From contig NZ_JABSNM010000007.1 of the NCBI RefSeq assembly GCF_013294065.1, forward strand, positions 1 through 64,000: a DNA stretch of 64,000 bases, read 5' to 3'. Both the position numbers and the translations under genes were made by a program. Below the pieces are notes generated by a model that worked only from the letters and a program-made list of their open reading frames with translations, was not told where the DNA came from and did not search any database. The stretch is from Sphaerotilus uruguayifluvii. GTDB taxonomy: Bacteria > Pseudomonadota > Gammaproteobacteria > Burkholderiales > Burkholderiaceae_C. Shown in pieces: positions 1 to 7,726 of the stretch. How positions within the stretch are numbered: the first letter of the stretch is position 1; every line of letters starts with the position of its first letter.

Positions 1-83
1 GGAAGAACTGCGAGCGCTGGCTCAACACCAGCCTGCAGTTCGTCCATCTCGCCTTTCTGGCCTTGCTCCTCAGGAGATCGTGA
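1..83 (+). CDS. IS5-family transposase OrfB, C-terminal fragment (partial)
   Basis: Reading from base 3, the frame gives KNCERWLNTSLQ and ends LALLLRRS at the TGA at 81-83. This is the same C-terminus as the transposase of copy 2, apart from a K-to-R change two residues before the end. The catalytic DDE residues lie upstream, outside the window. Only the last 26 codons are present, so activity cannot be judged. Confidence 0.88.
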   Translation, partial: KNCERWLNTSLQFVHLAFLALLLRRS

Positions 84-91
84 ACACGCTC
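1..91 (+). mobile_element. 3' end of an IS5-family insertion sequence, copy 1 (runs off the window)
   Basis: Bases 1-91 match, in inverted orientation, the end of the complete element at 5938-6786, with one visible difference (CAGGAGATC here, CAGGAAATC there). The terminal inverted repeat ATCGTGAACACGCTC occupies 77-91. The next three bases are TCA, which fits the TNA target preference of several IS5 subgroups. The other end lies outside the window, so the target duplication cannot be verified. Confidence 0.9.
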
Positions 92-127
92 TCAGAAATC
101 GTCAAAACAGACCGGATCAGATGCGGA

Positions 128-1045
128 TCAGACGCTGCGCAGCCGGCGCCGCGCCAGCGCGTTGTCCCAGGCGATCAGCAGCCCGGCGGCGACGATGACC
201 AGACAGCCGGCCACCATCGCCGCATCCACCCGCTCGCCGAAGACCAGCGCGCCCACCGTCAGCCCGAACAGCAGCCGGGTATAGCGGAACGGCGTGACGG
301 TGGCCAGGTCGCCGGTGCGCATCGCCTTCATCAGCGCCGCATAGGCCAGCGTGCCCACGCCGACCGCGCCGGCCAGCAGCGCCAGCGCCTCGGCGGTCGG
401 CACCGTCCAGGCCACCGGCCGCCACAGGCCGTGGAGCGCGCCGGCCAGCGCCAGCGTCAGGAAGCCGAACACGCCCAGGTGCAGCGTGCCCAGCACCGGC
501 GGCACCGCGCGGCTGGCCAGGTCGCGCCCGGCGAAGCCGATCATGCCCACCACCGCCAGCAGCGACAGCGCCGAGAAGTCGCCCGCGCCGGGCCGCAGCA
601 CGATCAGCACGCCCGCCAGCCCGGCCGCCACCGCCGCCCAGCGCCGCCAGCCCACCCGCTCATGGAAGAACAGGCTGCCGCCCAGCACCACCAGCACAGG
701 CGTGGCCTGCAGGATGGCGGTGGCCGAGGACAGCGGCGTGAGCGCGATCGCCAGCGCGTAGAACAGCCGTCCGACCAGCTCGAACACCGCGCGGCCCGCC
801 ATCAGCCGCGAGAGCGCCGCCGGCTGCAGCAGCCGCACGCCCTGCCCCCAGGCCAGGACCGCGAAGACCAGCGCGCCGCCCAGGCCGCACAGCACCAGCA
901 CCTCCGACAGCGGCAGCGCCCGCACCGCGCGCTTGACGAACAGGTCCTCCAGCGCGAAGGCGGCCATCGACAGCGTCATCCACAGGATGCCCTGGAGATT
1001 GGGAGGAAGCTTGGGAGAGCGCGAAGGCTTCGGCGAATGCGTCAT
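128..1045 (-). CDS. DMT superfamily (EamA) permease
   Basis: 305 residues, the normal length for a ten-helix EamA-type drug/metabolite transporter made of two five-helix repeats. After a charged, proline-rich N-terminus (about 20 residues) there are regularly spaced hydrophobic segments, starting with ILWMTLSMAAFALEDLFVKR. The second repeat carries the usual 'PFRYTRLLFG' region before the last helices. It should export a small metabolite or amino acid across the inner membrane; the substrate cannot be read from sequence. It is divergent from a MocR-type regulator with a 101-base gap, an arrangement in which the regulator usually controls the exporter. Confidence 0.88.
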   Translation of the reverse strand: MTHSPKPSRSPKLPPNLQGILWMTLSMAAFALEDLFVKRAVRALPLSEVLVLCGLGGALVFAVLAWGQGVRLLQPAALSRLMAGRAVFELVGRLFYALAIALTPLSSATAILQATPVLVVLGGSLFFHERVGWRRWAAVAAGLAGVLIVLRPGAGDFSALSLLAVVGMIGFAGRDLASRAVPPVLGTLHLGVFGFLTLALAGALHGLWRPVAWTVPTAEALALLAGAVGVGTLAYAALMKAMRTGDLATVTPFRYTRLLFGLTVGALVFGERVDAAMVAGCLVIVAAGLLIAWDNALARRRLRSV

Positions 1046-1086
1046 CGGGCGATTGTCATGGCCGGCCCGGCCGCCGCACCGGTACA

Positions 1087-1110
1087 GATCCGGCGCATTG
1101 CGACCGGATC
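1087..1110. promoter_or_regulatory. Inverted repeat between the exporter and the MocR-type gene (candidate operator)
   Basis: GATCCGG (1087-1093) and CCGGATC (1104-1110) form a perfect 7-base inverted repeat with a 10-base spacer in the 101-base divergent gap. MocR-type regulators usually bind paired sites in exactly this kind of gap. The assignment rests on position and symmetry only. Confidence 0.35.
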
Positions 1111-1146
1111 AGCCCCCGGCGACGCGACCCCGCGACAATCCGGCCC

Positions 1147-2637
1147 ATGCCCCTCTACACCGATCTGGCCGACGAACTGGCCGACGCGATCCGCCGCGGC
1201 GCGCTGCGACCGGGCGAGCGCCTGCCCTCGGTGCGCCAGGCGCGCGCCAGCCGCCAGGTCAGCGCCGCCACCGTCTTCCAGGCCTACGACCTGCTGGAGT
1301 CGCGCGGGCTGATCGAGTCGCGGCCGCGCTCGGGCTTCTTCGTGCGGGCGGCCCGCGCCTCTAGCGCCGCCGAGCCGCAGGCCGCGCCCGCCTCGCCCGA
1401 GGCCACCGAGGTCAGCATCGGCGACCTGGTGATGCAGGTGCTGGGCTCGACCCGCGACCGCGATGTCGTGCCGCTGGGCTCGGCCTTCCCGAGTCCGCGG
1501 CTGTTCCCGCTGCGGGAGCTGGCGCGCTGCGGCGCGCGGGCGCTGCGGGCGCTCGACCCGGACCGGCTGCTGGAGGACCTGAGCGCCGGCAACGAGCGGC
1601 TGCGCCACCAGATCGCCCGGCGCCAGGCGCTGGCCGGCATCGCGGTCGATCCGGACGAGATCGTCATCACGCACGGCGCGATGGAGGCGCTGGACCTGTC
1701 GCTGCGGCTGCTGACCCGGCCAGGCGACATCGTCGCCGTCGAGTCGCCCACCTTCTACGCCGCGCTGCAGGCGCTGGAGCGCCACGGCCTGCGCGCGGTC
1801 GAGCTGCCGACCGATCCGCGCGACGGCGTCGATCCGGACGCGCTGGCGCGGGTGCTCGAGCGCCACCGGGTGGCCGCCTGCTGGCTGATGCCCAATTTCC
1901 AGAACCCGCTCGGCAGCCTGATGCCCGAGGAGCGCAAGCGCGCGCTGGTGGCGTGGCTGGCGCAGCACGGCGTGCCGCTGATCGAGGACGATGTCTACGG
2001 CGAGCTGCACCACGGCAGCCGCCGCCCGCTGCCGGCCAAGGCCTTCGACACGGCCGGCGAGGTGCTGCACTGCACCTCGTTCTCGAAATGCCTGGCGCCG
2101 GGCTACCGGGTCGGCTGGGTCGCGGCCGGGCGCCATGCGCCGGCGCTGCGCCGGCTCAAGACGCTCACCTCGCTGGCCACCGCGGTGCCCTCGCAGCTGG
2201 CGATCGCCGAATACCTGGCCCAGGGCGGCTTCGACCGCCACCTGCGCGGGCTGCGCCGCCAGCTCGCGGTGCAGCAGGCGCAGATGCACGCGCAGGTCGA
2301 GGCGCTTTTCCCCGCCGGCACCCGGCTGGCGCGGCCGCAGGGCGGCTATTTCCTGTGGGTCGAGCTGCCCGAGGGCGGCGACAGCCTGGCGCTGCAGGCG
2401 CAGGCCGCCACGCTGGGCATCAGCCTGGCGCCGGGCGCGCTGTTCAGCGCCTCGGGCGCCGACCGGCGGCTGCGGCGCGGCCTGCGGCTGAACTTCGGCC
2501 ATGCGCCGAACGATGCGCGCATCGCGCCGGCGCTCGAGGCGCTGGGCCGGCTGTGTTCCCCAATCCGGGGCACGCACCGCTCCGGAACCCGCGCCACGGC
2601 CGTCGAGAGCACCACGGCGGTGCAGACACCCCGCTGA
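1147..2637 (+). CDS. MocR/PdxR-type transcriptional regulator (GntR winged helix + aminotransferase-like domain)
   Basis: 496 residues. Residues 1-75 are a GntR-type winged helix (LADAIRRGALRPGERLPSVR, then SAATVFQAYDLLESRGLIES). The remainder is a fold-type I PLP aminotransferase domain with the substrate/PLP motif NFQNPLG, the aspartate of the IEDDVYGEL strand, and the Schiff-base lysine K314 in SFSKCLAPGYRVGW. Such proteins sense PLP or an amino acid and control a neighbouring gene, here most likely the divergent EamA exporter. The last 30 residues after 'EALGRL' look unlike the family and may be a lineage-specific tail. The ATG at 1147 fits the start of the winged-helix alignment. Confidence 0.9.
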   Translation: MPLYTDLADELADAIRRGALRPGERLPSVRQARASRQVSAATVFQAYDLLESRGLIESRPRSGFFVRAARASSAAEPQAAPASPEATEVSIGDLVMQVLGSTRDRDVVPLGSAFPSPRLFPLRELARCGARALRALDPDRLLEDLSAGNERLRHQIARRQALAGIAVDPDEIVITHGAMEALDLSLRLLTRPGDIVAVESPTFYAALQALERHGLRAVELPTDPRDGVDPDALARVLERHRVAACWLMPNFQNPLGSLMPEERKRALVAWLAQHGVPLIEDDVYGELHHGSRRPLPAKAFDTAGEVLHCTSFSKCLAPGYRVGWVAAGRHAPALRRLKTLTSLATAVPSQLAIAEYLAQGGFDRHLRGLRRQLAVQQAQMHAQVEALFPAGTRLARPQGGYFLWVELPEGGDSLALQAQAATLGISLAPGALFSASGADRRLRRGLRLNFGHAPNDARIAPALEALGRLCSPIRGTHRSGTRATAVESTTAVQTPR

Positions 2638-2664
2638 GCCCCCGGCGCACGCCTTGACAAGCTC

Positions 2665-2680
2665 AGGCACGCTTCCTGCA
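2665..2680 (+). promoter_or_regulatory. Sigma-54 promoter of nirBD
   Basis: AGGCACG-CTTC-CTGCA matches the sigma-54 consensus TGGCACG-N4-TTGCA at 10 of 12 defined positions. The invariant GG (2666-2667) and GC (2678-2679) have the required 12-base start-to-start spacing. The predicted start of transcription is near 2691, which leaves a leader of about 227 bases before nirB. NtrC-controlled nitrate/nitrite assimilation genes commonly use sigma-54, so the location makes biological sense. Confidence 0.7.
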
Positions 2681-2702
2681 TCTGTCGGACTGACGCACGC
2701 AA

Positions 2703-2794
2703 GGTAGCTCCGGCATCCGCTACCCCGCTCCTCCAACGACGGTGGAGCCGCAGGCGCCAACCGGGCCGGGAACACGTCGTTCCCCTGTCGGCCC
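2703..2794 (+). promoter_or_regulatory. Structured leader of nirB: three consecutive hairpins (possible antitermination leader)
   Basis: Hairpin 1 pairs GGTAGC (2703-2708) with GCTACC (2719-2724). Hairpin 2 pairs CTCCA (2731-2735) with TGGAG (2743-2747). Hairpin 3 pairs GGGCC+GGGAAC (2763-2773) with GTTCCC (2779-2784) and GGCCC (2790-2794), followed by a pyrimidine-rich run (2800-2825). This order resembles the leader of the Klebsiella nas operon, where an ANTAR protein (NasR; NasT elsewhere) relieves termination. The hexanucleotide loops typical of ANTAR targets are not clearly present, so this is an inference from architecture. Confidence 0.4.
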
Positions 2795-2917
2795 GCGTTC
2801 ATCCCTTCCCCTTCTCTCCGTTTCCCGGTGCGCCTGCGCTCGTCCCCGAGTCGAGCCGGCCTCCCGGACGGAACCTTCGACGGCCGGGTTCTTCCGGTCC
2901 GTCATCACGGAGACCGC

Positions 2918-5467
2918 ATGAAGATCGTCGTCGTCGGCCACGGCATGGTGGGCCACAAGTTTCTGGAAAGCCTCCACGAGGCCGGTGTGAAGGATGCCGA
3001 AGTCACGGTGCTGTGCGAGGAGCCGCGCGCCGCCTATGACCGCGTTCACCTGTCGGAGTTCTTCTCCGGCAAGAGCGCCGAGGACCTGTCGCTGGTCGCG
3101 CCCGGCTTCTTCGAGCAGAGCGGCTACACGCTGCGGCTGAAGTCGCAGGCGGTGAAGATCGAGCGCCGCGACAACACCGTCACCACCGCCGACGGCGAGG
3201 TGCTGCCCTACGACCGCCTGGTTCTGGCCACCGGCTCCTATCCCTTCGTCCCGGGCGTGCCGGGGCGCGACCGCGCCGACATCTTCGTCTACCGCACCAT
3301 CGAGGATCTGGAAGGCATGAAGGCCTGCGGCGCGCGCTCGAAGAGCGGCGTGGTGGTCGGCGGCGGCCTGCTGGGGCTGGAATGCGCCAAGGCGCTGCGC
3401 GACCTGGGGCTGCAGACGCATGTGGTCGAGTTCGCGCCGCGGCTGATGGCGGTGCAGGTCGACGAGGCCGGCGGCCGGGTGCTGCGCACCAAGATCGAGG
3501 CACTCGGCGTGCAGGTGCACACCGGGCGCAACACCGTCGAGATCGTCGACGGTGCCACCGCGCGCCACCGCATGGTCTTCGCCGACGGCACCTGGCTGGA
3601 GACCGACATGATCGTGTTCTCCGCCGGCATCCGCCCGCGCGACGAGCTGGCGCGCCAGAGCCTGCTGCCGGTGGGCGCACGCGGCGGCGTCGCCATCGAC
3701 AGCCAGTGCCGCACCGCCGACCCCGCGGTCTACGCGATCGGCGAATGCGCCGCCTGGAACGACCAGACCTTCGGCCTGGTCGCGCCCGGCTACGACATGG
3801 CCCGCGTGGTGGCCAAACAGATCGCCGGCGACAGCGCGGCCGCCTTCACCGGCGCCGACATGAGCACCAAGCTCAAGCTGATGGGCGTGGACGTGGCCTC
3901 GATCGGCGATGCGCACGCCAGGACGCCGCACTGCAAGACCTTCAGCTACACCGACGAGATCCGCCAGATCTACAAGAAGATCGTGATCAGCGCCGACGGC
4001 AAGCAGCTGCTGGGCGCGGTGCTGATCGGCGACGCGGCCGAATACGGCACGCTGCTGCAGATGGCGCTCAACGGCATCGCGCTGCCGGCCGACCCCGAGT
4101 TCCTGATCCTGCCCTCGGGCGAAGGCAAGGAAAAGCCGGGCCTGGGCCCGGACGCGCTGCCGGACTCGGCGCAGATCTGCTCGTGCAACAACGTCACCAA
4201 GGGCCAGATCTGCGAGGCGGTGGGCAACGGCGCCACCACCATCGCGCTGCTGAAGGCCGGCTGCAAGGCCGGCGCCACCTGCGGCGGCTGCGTGCCGCTG
4301 GTCACGCAGGTGATGAAGAGCGAGATGGCCAAGCGCGGCATGGCGGTGAACAACCACCTCTGCGAGCATTTCGCCTATTCGCGCCAGGAGCTGTATCACC
4401 TGGTGCGCGTCGGCCAGATCAGGAGCTTCGAGGAGTTGCTCGAGAAGCACGGCAAGGGCCTGGGCTGCGACATCTGCAAGCCGGCCGCCGCCAGCGTGCT
4501 GGCCTCGGTCTGGAACGACTTCGTACTGAAGCCCGAGCTGGCCGCGCTGCAGGATTCCAACGACTACTTCCTCGGCAACATCCAGAAGGACGGCACCTAT
4601 TCGGTGGTGCCGCGCATGCCGGGCGGCGAGGTCACGCCCGACGGCCTGATCGCGGTCGGCACGGTGGCCAAGAAGTACGGCCTCTACACCAAGGTGACCG
4701 GCGGCGCGCGGGTCGACATGTTCGGCGCGCGGCTGGAGCAGCTGCCGCTGATCTGGGAGGAGCTGATCGCCGCCGGGTTCGAATCGGGCCACGCCTACGG
4801 CAAGTCGCTGCGCACGGTGAAGAGCTGCGTCGGCTCGACCTGGTGCCGCTATGGCGTCGACGATTCGGTCGGTCTGGCCGTCGAGCTGGAGAACCGCTAC
4901 AAGGGCCTGCGCGCGCCGCACAAGATCAAGTTCGGCGTCTCGGGCTGCACCCGGGAATGCGCCGAGGCCCAGGGCAAGGACGTGGGCGTGATCGCCACCG
5001 ACAAGGGCTGGAACCTGTATGTGTGCGGCAACGGCGGCATGAAGCCCCGCCACGCCGAGCTGATCGCCTCCGACCTGAGCAAGGCCGAGCTGATCCGCCT
5101 GATCGACCGCTTCCTGATGTTCTACGTCAAGACCGCCGACCGCCTGCAGCGCACCAGCACCTGGCGCGACAACATGGAAGGTGGCCTGGACTACCTCAAG
5201 AGCGTGCTGATCGACGACCGGCTGGGCCTGGCGGCCGAGCTGGAGGCGCAGATGCAGAGCGTGGTCGACACCTACCAGTGCGAATGGAAGACCGCGGTGA
5301 CCACGCCGGCGGTGCGGGCGCGCTTCAGGAGCTTCGTCAACAGCGACAAGGCCGACGAGCGCATCGTCTTCGTCGAGGAGCGCGGCCAGATCCGTCCGGC
5401 CCGCCCCGAGGAGCGCGAGACCGCCGCCCTGACGGCCGCCGACGCCACCGACCGCACCACCGCCTGA
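2918..5467 (+). CDS. nirB: Assimilatory nitrite reductase [NAD(P)H], large subunit
   Basis: 849 residues, full length for NirB. The N-terminal FAD/NAD(P) region begins VVVGHGMVGHKF and has a second nucleotide-binding glycine motif (VVVGGGLLGLECAKAL). A BFD-type [2Fe-2S] segment starts at C421 (CSCNN...GATCGGC). The C-terminal sirohaem/[4Fe-4S] half carries C637-x5-C643 (CVGSTWC) and C677-x3-C681 (SGCTRECAEA). It reduces nitrite to ammonium in the cytoplasm together with NirD. The ATG at 2918 is chosen because ACGGAGA lies 5 bases upstream and because the family begins MKIVVVG; the open frame extends further upstream only as untranslated leader. A sigma-54 promoter precedes it. Confidence 0.97.
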   Translation: MKIVVVGHGMVGHKFLESLHEAGVKDAEVTVLCEEPRAAYDRVHLSEFFSGKSAEDLSLVAPGFFEQSGYTLRLKSQAVKIERRDNTVTTADGEVLPYDRLVLATGSYPFVPGVPGRDRADIFVYRTIEDLEGMKACGARSKSGVVVGGGLLGLECAKALRDLGLQTHVVEFAPRLMAVQVDEAGGRVLRTKIEALGVQVHTGRNTVEIVDGATARHRMVFADGTWLETDMIVFSAGIRPRDELARQSLLPVGARGGVAIDSQCRTADPAVYAIGECAAWNDQTFGLVAPGYDMARVVAKQIAGDSAAAFTGADMSTKLKLMGVDVASIGDAHARTPHCKTFSYTDEIRQIYKKIVISADGKQLLGAVLIGDAAEYGTLLQMALNGIALPADPEFLILPSGEGKEKPGLGPDALPDSAQICSCNNVTKGQICEAVGNGATTIALLKAGCKAGATCGGCVPLVTQVMKSEMAKRGMAVNNHLCEHFAYSRQELYHLVRVGQIRSFEELLEKHGKGLGCDICKPAAASVLASVWNDFVLKPELAALQDSNDYFLGNIQKDGTYSVVPRMPGGEVTPDGLIAVGTVAKKYGLYTKVTGGARVDMFGARLEQLPLIWEELIAAGFESGHAYGKSLRTVKSCVGSTWCRYGVDDSVGLAVELENRYKGLRAPHKIKFGVSGCTRECAEAQGKDVGVIATDKGWNLYVCGNGGMKPRHAELIASDLSKAELIRLIDRFLMFYVKTADRLQRTSTWRDNMEGGLDYLKSVLIDDRLGLAAELEAQMQSVVDTYQCEWKTAVTTPAVRARFRSFVNSDKADERIVFVEERGQIRPARPEERETAALTAADATDRTTA

Positions 5468-5482
5468 GCCCGGAACCCCGAG

Positions 5483-5824
5483 ATGAGCCTTGACACCCTG
5501 AACTGGACCGCCGTCTGCGCGGTCGACGAGATCCTGCCCAACACCGGCGTGTGCGCCCTGCTCGAGGGCCGCCATGTCGCGGTCTTCCGCGTCGGCCCCG
5601 ATCGTTTCTTCGCCATCGACAACATCGACCCGAAGTCCGGCGCCAGCGTGCTGTCGCGCGGCCTGGTCGGCAGCCTGGGCGAACAGATCGTCGTGGCCTC
5701 GCCGCTGTACAAGCAGCACTACGACCTGAGCACCGGCGCCTGCCTGGAGCAGCCCGAGCTGTCGGTGCGCGCGCACGCGGCGCGGGTCGAGGACGGCCGC
5801 GTGCTGGTGAGGCTGGCGAGCTGA
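5483..5824 (+). CDS. nirD: Nitrite reductase [NAD(P)H], small subunit
   Basis: 113 residues, the usual length. It has the Rieske-like fold sequence of NirD (RFFAIDNIDPKSGASVLSRG, then VASPLYKQHYDLSTGACLE) but lacks the Cys-His pairs that hold a Rieske cluster, as is normal for NirD. It starts 15 bases after nirB and is followed within 25 bases by a strong terminator. nirBD is therefore a complete two-gene operon, with no nitrate reductase or transporter gene attached. Confidence 0.95.
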   Translation: MSLDTLNWTAVCAVDEILPNTGVCALLEGRHVAVFRVGPDRFFAIDNIDPKSGASVLSRGLVGSLGEQIVVASPLYKQHYDLSTGACLEQPELSVRAHAARVEDGRVLVRLAS

Positions 5825-5845
5825 TTCGGCTGGGACCGTGAATTC

Positions 5846-5871
5846 AAAAGCCGGCGGGAGCCGGCTTTTTT
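5846..5871 (+). terminator. Rho-independent terminator of nirBD
   Basis: AGCCGGC (5849-5855), loop GGGA, GCCGGCT (5860-5866), with a run of T to 5871. The matching A run upstream (5846-5849) could let it act in both directions. Confidence 0.93.
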
Positions 5872-5937
5872 CATGGTTGATCGGGTTTTGAGTGGCGGGC
5901 GTCTATTTCCCAAGCATGCTACCGACCAGTTCTGTAA

Positions 5938-6786
5938 GAGCGTGTTCACGATTTCCTGAGGAGCAAGGCCAGAAAGGCGAGATGGACGAACTGCAGGCTG
6001 GTGTTGAGCCAGCGCTCGCAGTTCTTCCACAGGCGTCGGTTCTTCTCCAGCCAGGCGAAGCTGCGCTCGACGATCCAGCGCTGGGGCATGACCGCAAAGG
6101 TGTGCAGTTCGCTGCGCTTTGCCACCTCCACCGTCACGCGCTCGCCCAGGATCTCGTGCACGCCGTGCTCGAACGGTCGACCCACATAGCCGCCATCGAC
6201 GAGCACCCGGCGCACCCCCGCCAGGGCCGCCTTGCCGTGCTCGAGCGCCTGCAGCGCCCCCTTGCGGTCGGTCACCTCGGCCGTGGTCACCGCCACCGCG
6301 TGCGGCCAGCCCTGCGTGTCGACCACGATGTGGCGCTTGATCCCCGAGACCTTCTTGCCCGCGTCATAGCCCTTGAACCCGGCCGTGTCCGCGTTCTTCA
6401 CGCTCTGCGCGTCCACGATCAACAGCGTCGGCGTGGCGCTGCGCCCCTGTCTCGCGCGGGCCGCGCCAACCTGATTTTTTTAAAGCCCGCTCCAGCGTGC
6501 TCACACCCTCCGCATCGGGCTCGCTCCACTTTCGCCACCACGCGTAGACCGTGCTCCACTTGGGAAAATCCGCCGGCAGGAAGCGCCACTGGCAGCCCGT
6601 GCGCAGCAGGTACAGCACGGCGCAGAACACCTCGTACAGGTCCACCGTCGTCGGCTTGGTGCGCCGGCGCACTCCCCTCAGCAGCGGTTCGATCTCCGCA
6701 AACCGCTCTCGGCTGATGTCACTCGCGTAGGCTTTTCTCGTCGGCATCCCCGCATTTTCAGGGCAGTCGGGATCGTGAACACGCTC
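5938..6786 (-). mobile_element. IS5-family insertion sequence, copy 2 (complete, 849 bp)
   Basis: Bounded by perfect 15-base terminal inverted repeats, GAGCGTGTTCACGAT at 5938-5952 and its complement at 6772-6786. It is flanked by a 3-base direct repeat TAA (5935-5937 and 6787-6789) that fits a TNA target duplication. Its length and its two-frame transposase are typical of the IS427/IS1031-like groups. It is the same element as the fragment at 1-91, in the opposite orientation. It has inserted immediately beside an IS3-type remnant. Confidence 0.93.
5946..6747 (-). CDS. IS5-family transposase, two overlapping frames joined by frameshift or slippage
   Basis: OrfA starts at the ATG at 6747 (MPTRKAYASDISRERFAEIE) and alone would stop at 6364. 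OrfB ends at 5946 and carries the DDE residues: LLIVDAQSVKN, VLVDGGYVG and WIVERSFAWLEKNRR. The frames meet at seven A residues (T run at 6475-6481 on the + strand). Losing one A, or a +1 shift, joins ...ALKN to QVGAARARQGRSATPTLLIVD without a stop. The -1 frame stops after about 15 codons. Both halves look intact, so the element may still be active. Confidence 0.88.
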
Positions 6787-6798
6787 TAAGCTCCCCCT

Positions 6799-6990
6799 GC
6801 AGAAAGAAGAAGAAACGGGCCTGCTGTGGCAGATGTATGCCGCGAGCACGGCACCAACGCGCCGACGTACTACGAGTGAAAGAGTTTTGAGCAAGCACGA
6901 CCGTCTCGAACCTAAAACGCATTCGCGAGCAGGAAGCCGAGCATACTTGGCTCAAGCGCATGTGTGTAGGCCACAGCATCATTCTTGTGC
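6799..6990 (+). pseudogene. Remnant of an IS3-family transposase OrfA
   Basis: One frame (6799-6879) reads NGPAVADVCREHGTNAPTYY followed by E and a stop where the family has E-W-K-S; TGG has become TGA at 6877. After a frame change, 6903-6990 reads VSNLKRIREQEAEHTWLKRM, the coiled-coil end of OrfA (compare LKRLRELEAENARLKRMY). Hence at least one nonsense change and one frameshift. No OrfB or IS3 ends were recognised nearby. Confidence 0.65.
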
Positions 6991-7008
6991 GGCAGCTTCA
7001 TGTGCAAC

Positions 7009-7641
7009 TTATTCAATCCTATGAAATACAACACCATTACTCCACCGAATCATAGTTACTCGTCCATCGACTATTACAGCTTCTCCAGACGCAGTATCGG
7101 CTCCATTAGAGCCTGACCAAGATGCACTTACACTTGACCCGACAATTTTTCCTCGACCCTTTTCCATAGAAATTTTACCGGGAACAACATCCCAGATAAA
7201 GTCATGCCCGCTTTGAGTAATTAAATACTCAACTCCTATATTACTTCCCCAATGTCCCTCAAGCGAACCGACAACTGTCGCAGTCGCATTCTCGGGCGGC
7301 ACGCGCTTTGGGTCAATCGAAAGTGCGTAGGCAGTCAGTAACGCCAGCATTAGCGCAGAAAAACCAATCAAAATAGCGCCCATCCGGAATCGTCGCTCTC
7401 TTGCTCGAATTTGTTCTAAAATTATAGCTTCGAGTTGAGCTCTCGTCAGGCCGCTTGCATCGATATGGAAAAACTCGCGCTGCACTTCCAGGACGCGGGC
7501 TCGCTCATCCTTTGGAAGAGCAAGTAACTCCTTCGCCATCGCACTTAGTCGAGCTCTGTAAGCCGCGAGTACAGCCGCTATTAAAAAAGCTGCAAGCGCA
7601 AACCCCCCACCCACTAGTTCAATCGTTCCCCATGCAGACAT
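7009..7641 (-). CDS. Hypothetical membrane protein
   Basis: 210 residues from the ATG at 7641, preceded by AAGGGA; the open frame extends upstream but has no better start. A first hydrophobic helix (IELVGGGFALAAFLIAAVLAAY) is followed by a soluble, charged segment with 'LPKDERARVLEVQREFF', then a second helix (ILIGFSALMLALLTAYALS). The C-terminal domain of about 100 residues, beta-rich by eye, would lie outside the membrane. GC content is far below that of the surroundings. No family was recognised. It precedes the RCC1-repeat gene's 3' end on the same strand and may have arrived with it. Confidence 0.65.
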   Translation of the reverse strand: MSAWGTIELVGGGFALAAFLIAAVLAAYRARLSAMAKELLALPKDERARVLEVQREFFHIDASGLTRAQLEAIILEQIRARERRFRMGAILIGFSALMLALLTAYALSIDPKRVPPENATATVVGSLEGHWGSNIGVEYLITQSGHDFIWDVVPGKISMEKGRGKIVGSSVSASWSGSNGADTASGEAVIVDGRVTMIRWSNGVVFHRIE

Positions 7642-7726
7642 TGCTATCCCTTGTTGCCCATCCATCTTCCGCGCGAGCTTGGACTGACAGCGATCAGTCG
7701 CGGTGCCATGGTCTTGTGTGCGAGGC

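Noticed and set aside
2654..2659. TTGACA as the -35 box of a sigma-70 promoter for nirB
   Set aside because: No acceptable -10 box lies 16-18 bases downstream (TGCATC only). The overlapping sigma-54 box is far better.
2720..5776. A 1018-codon open frame antisense to nirBD
   Set aside because: Shadow of the GC-rich nirB gene; composition is His/Gln/Ala/Arg-rich with no domain, while nirB has all its motifs.
92..5937. A composite transposon made of the two IS copies with nirBD as cargo
   Set aside because: Flanking triplets of the two copies differ and the enclosed genes have host-like composition; only separate insertions are supported.
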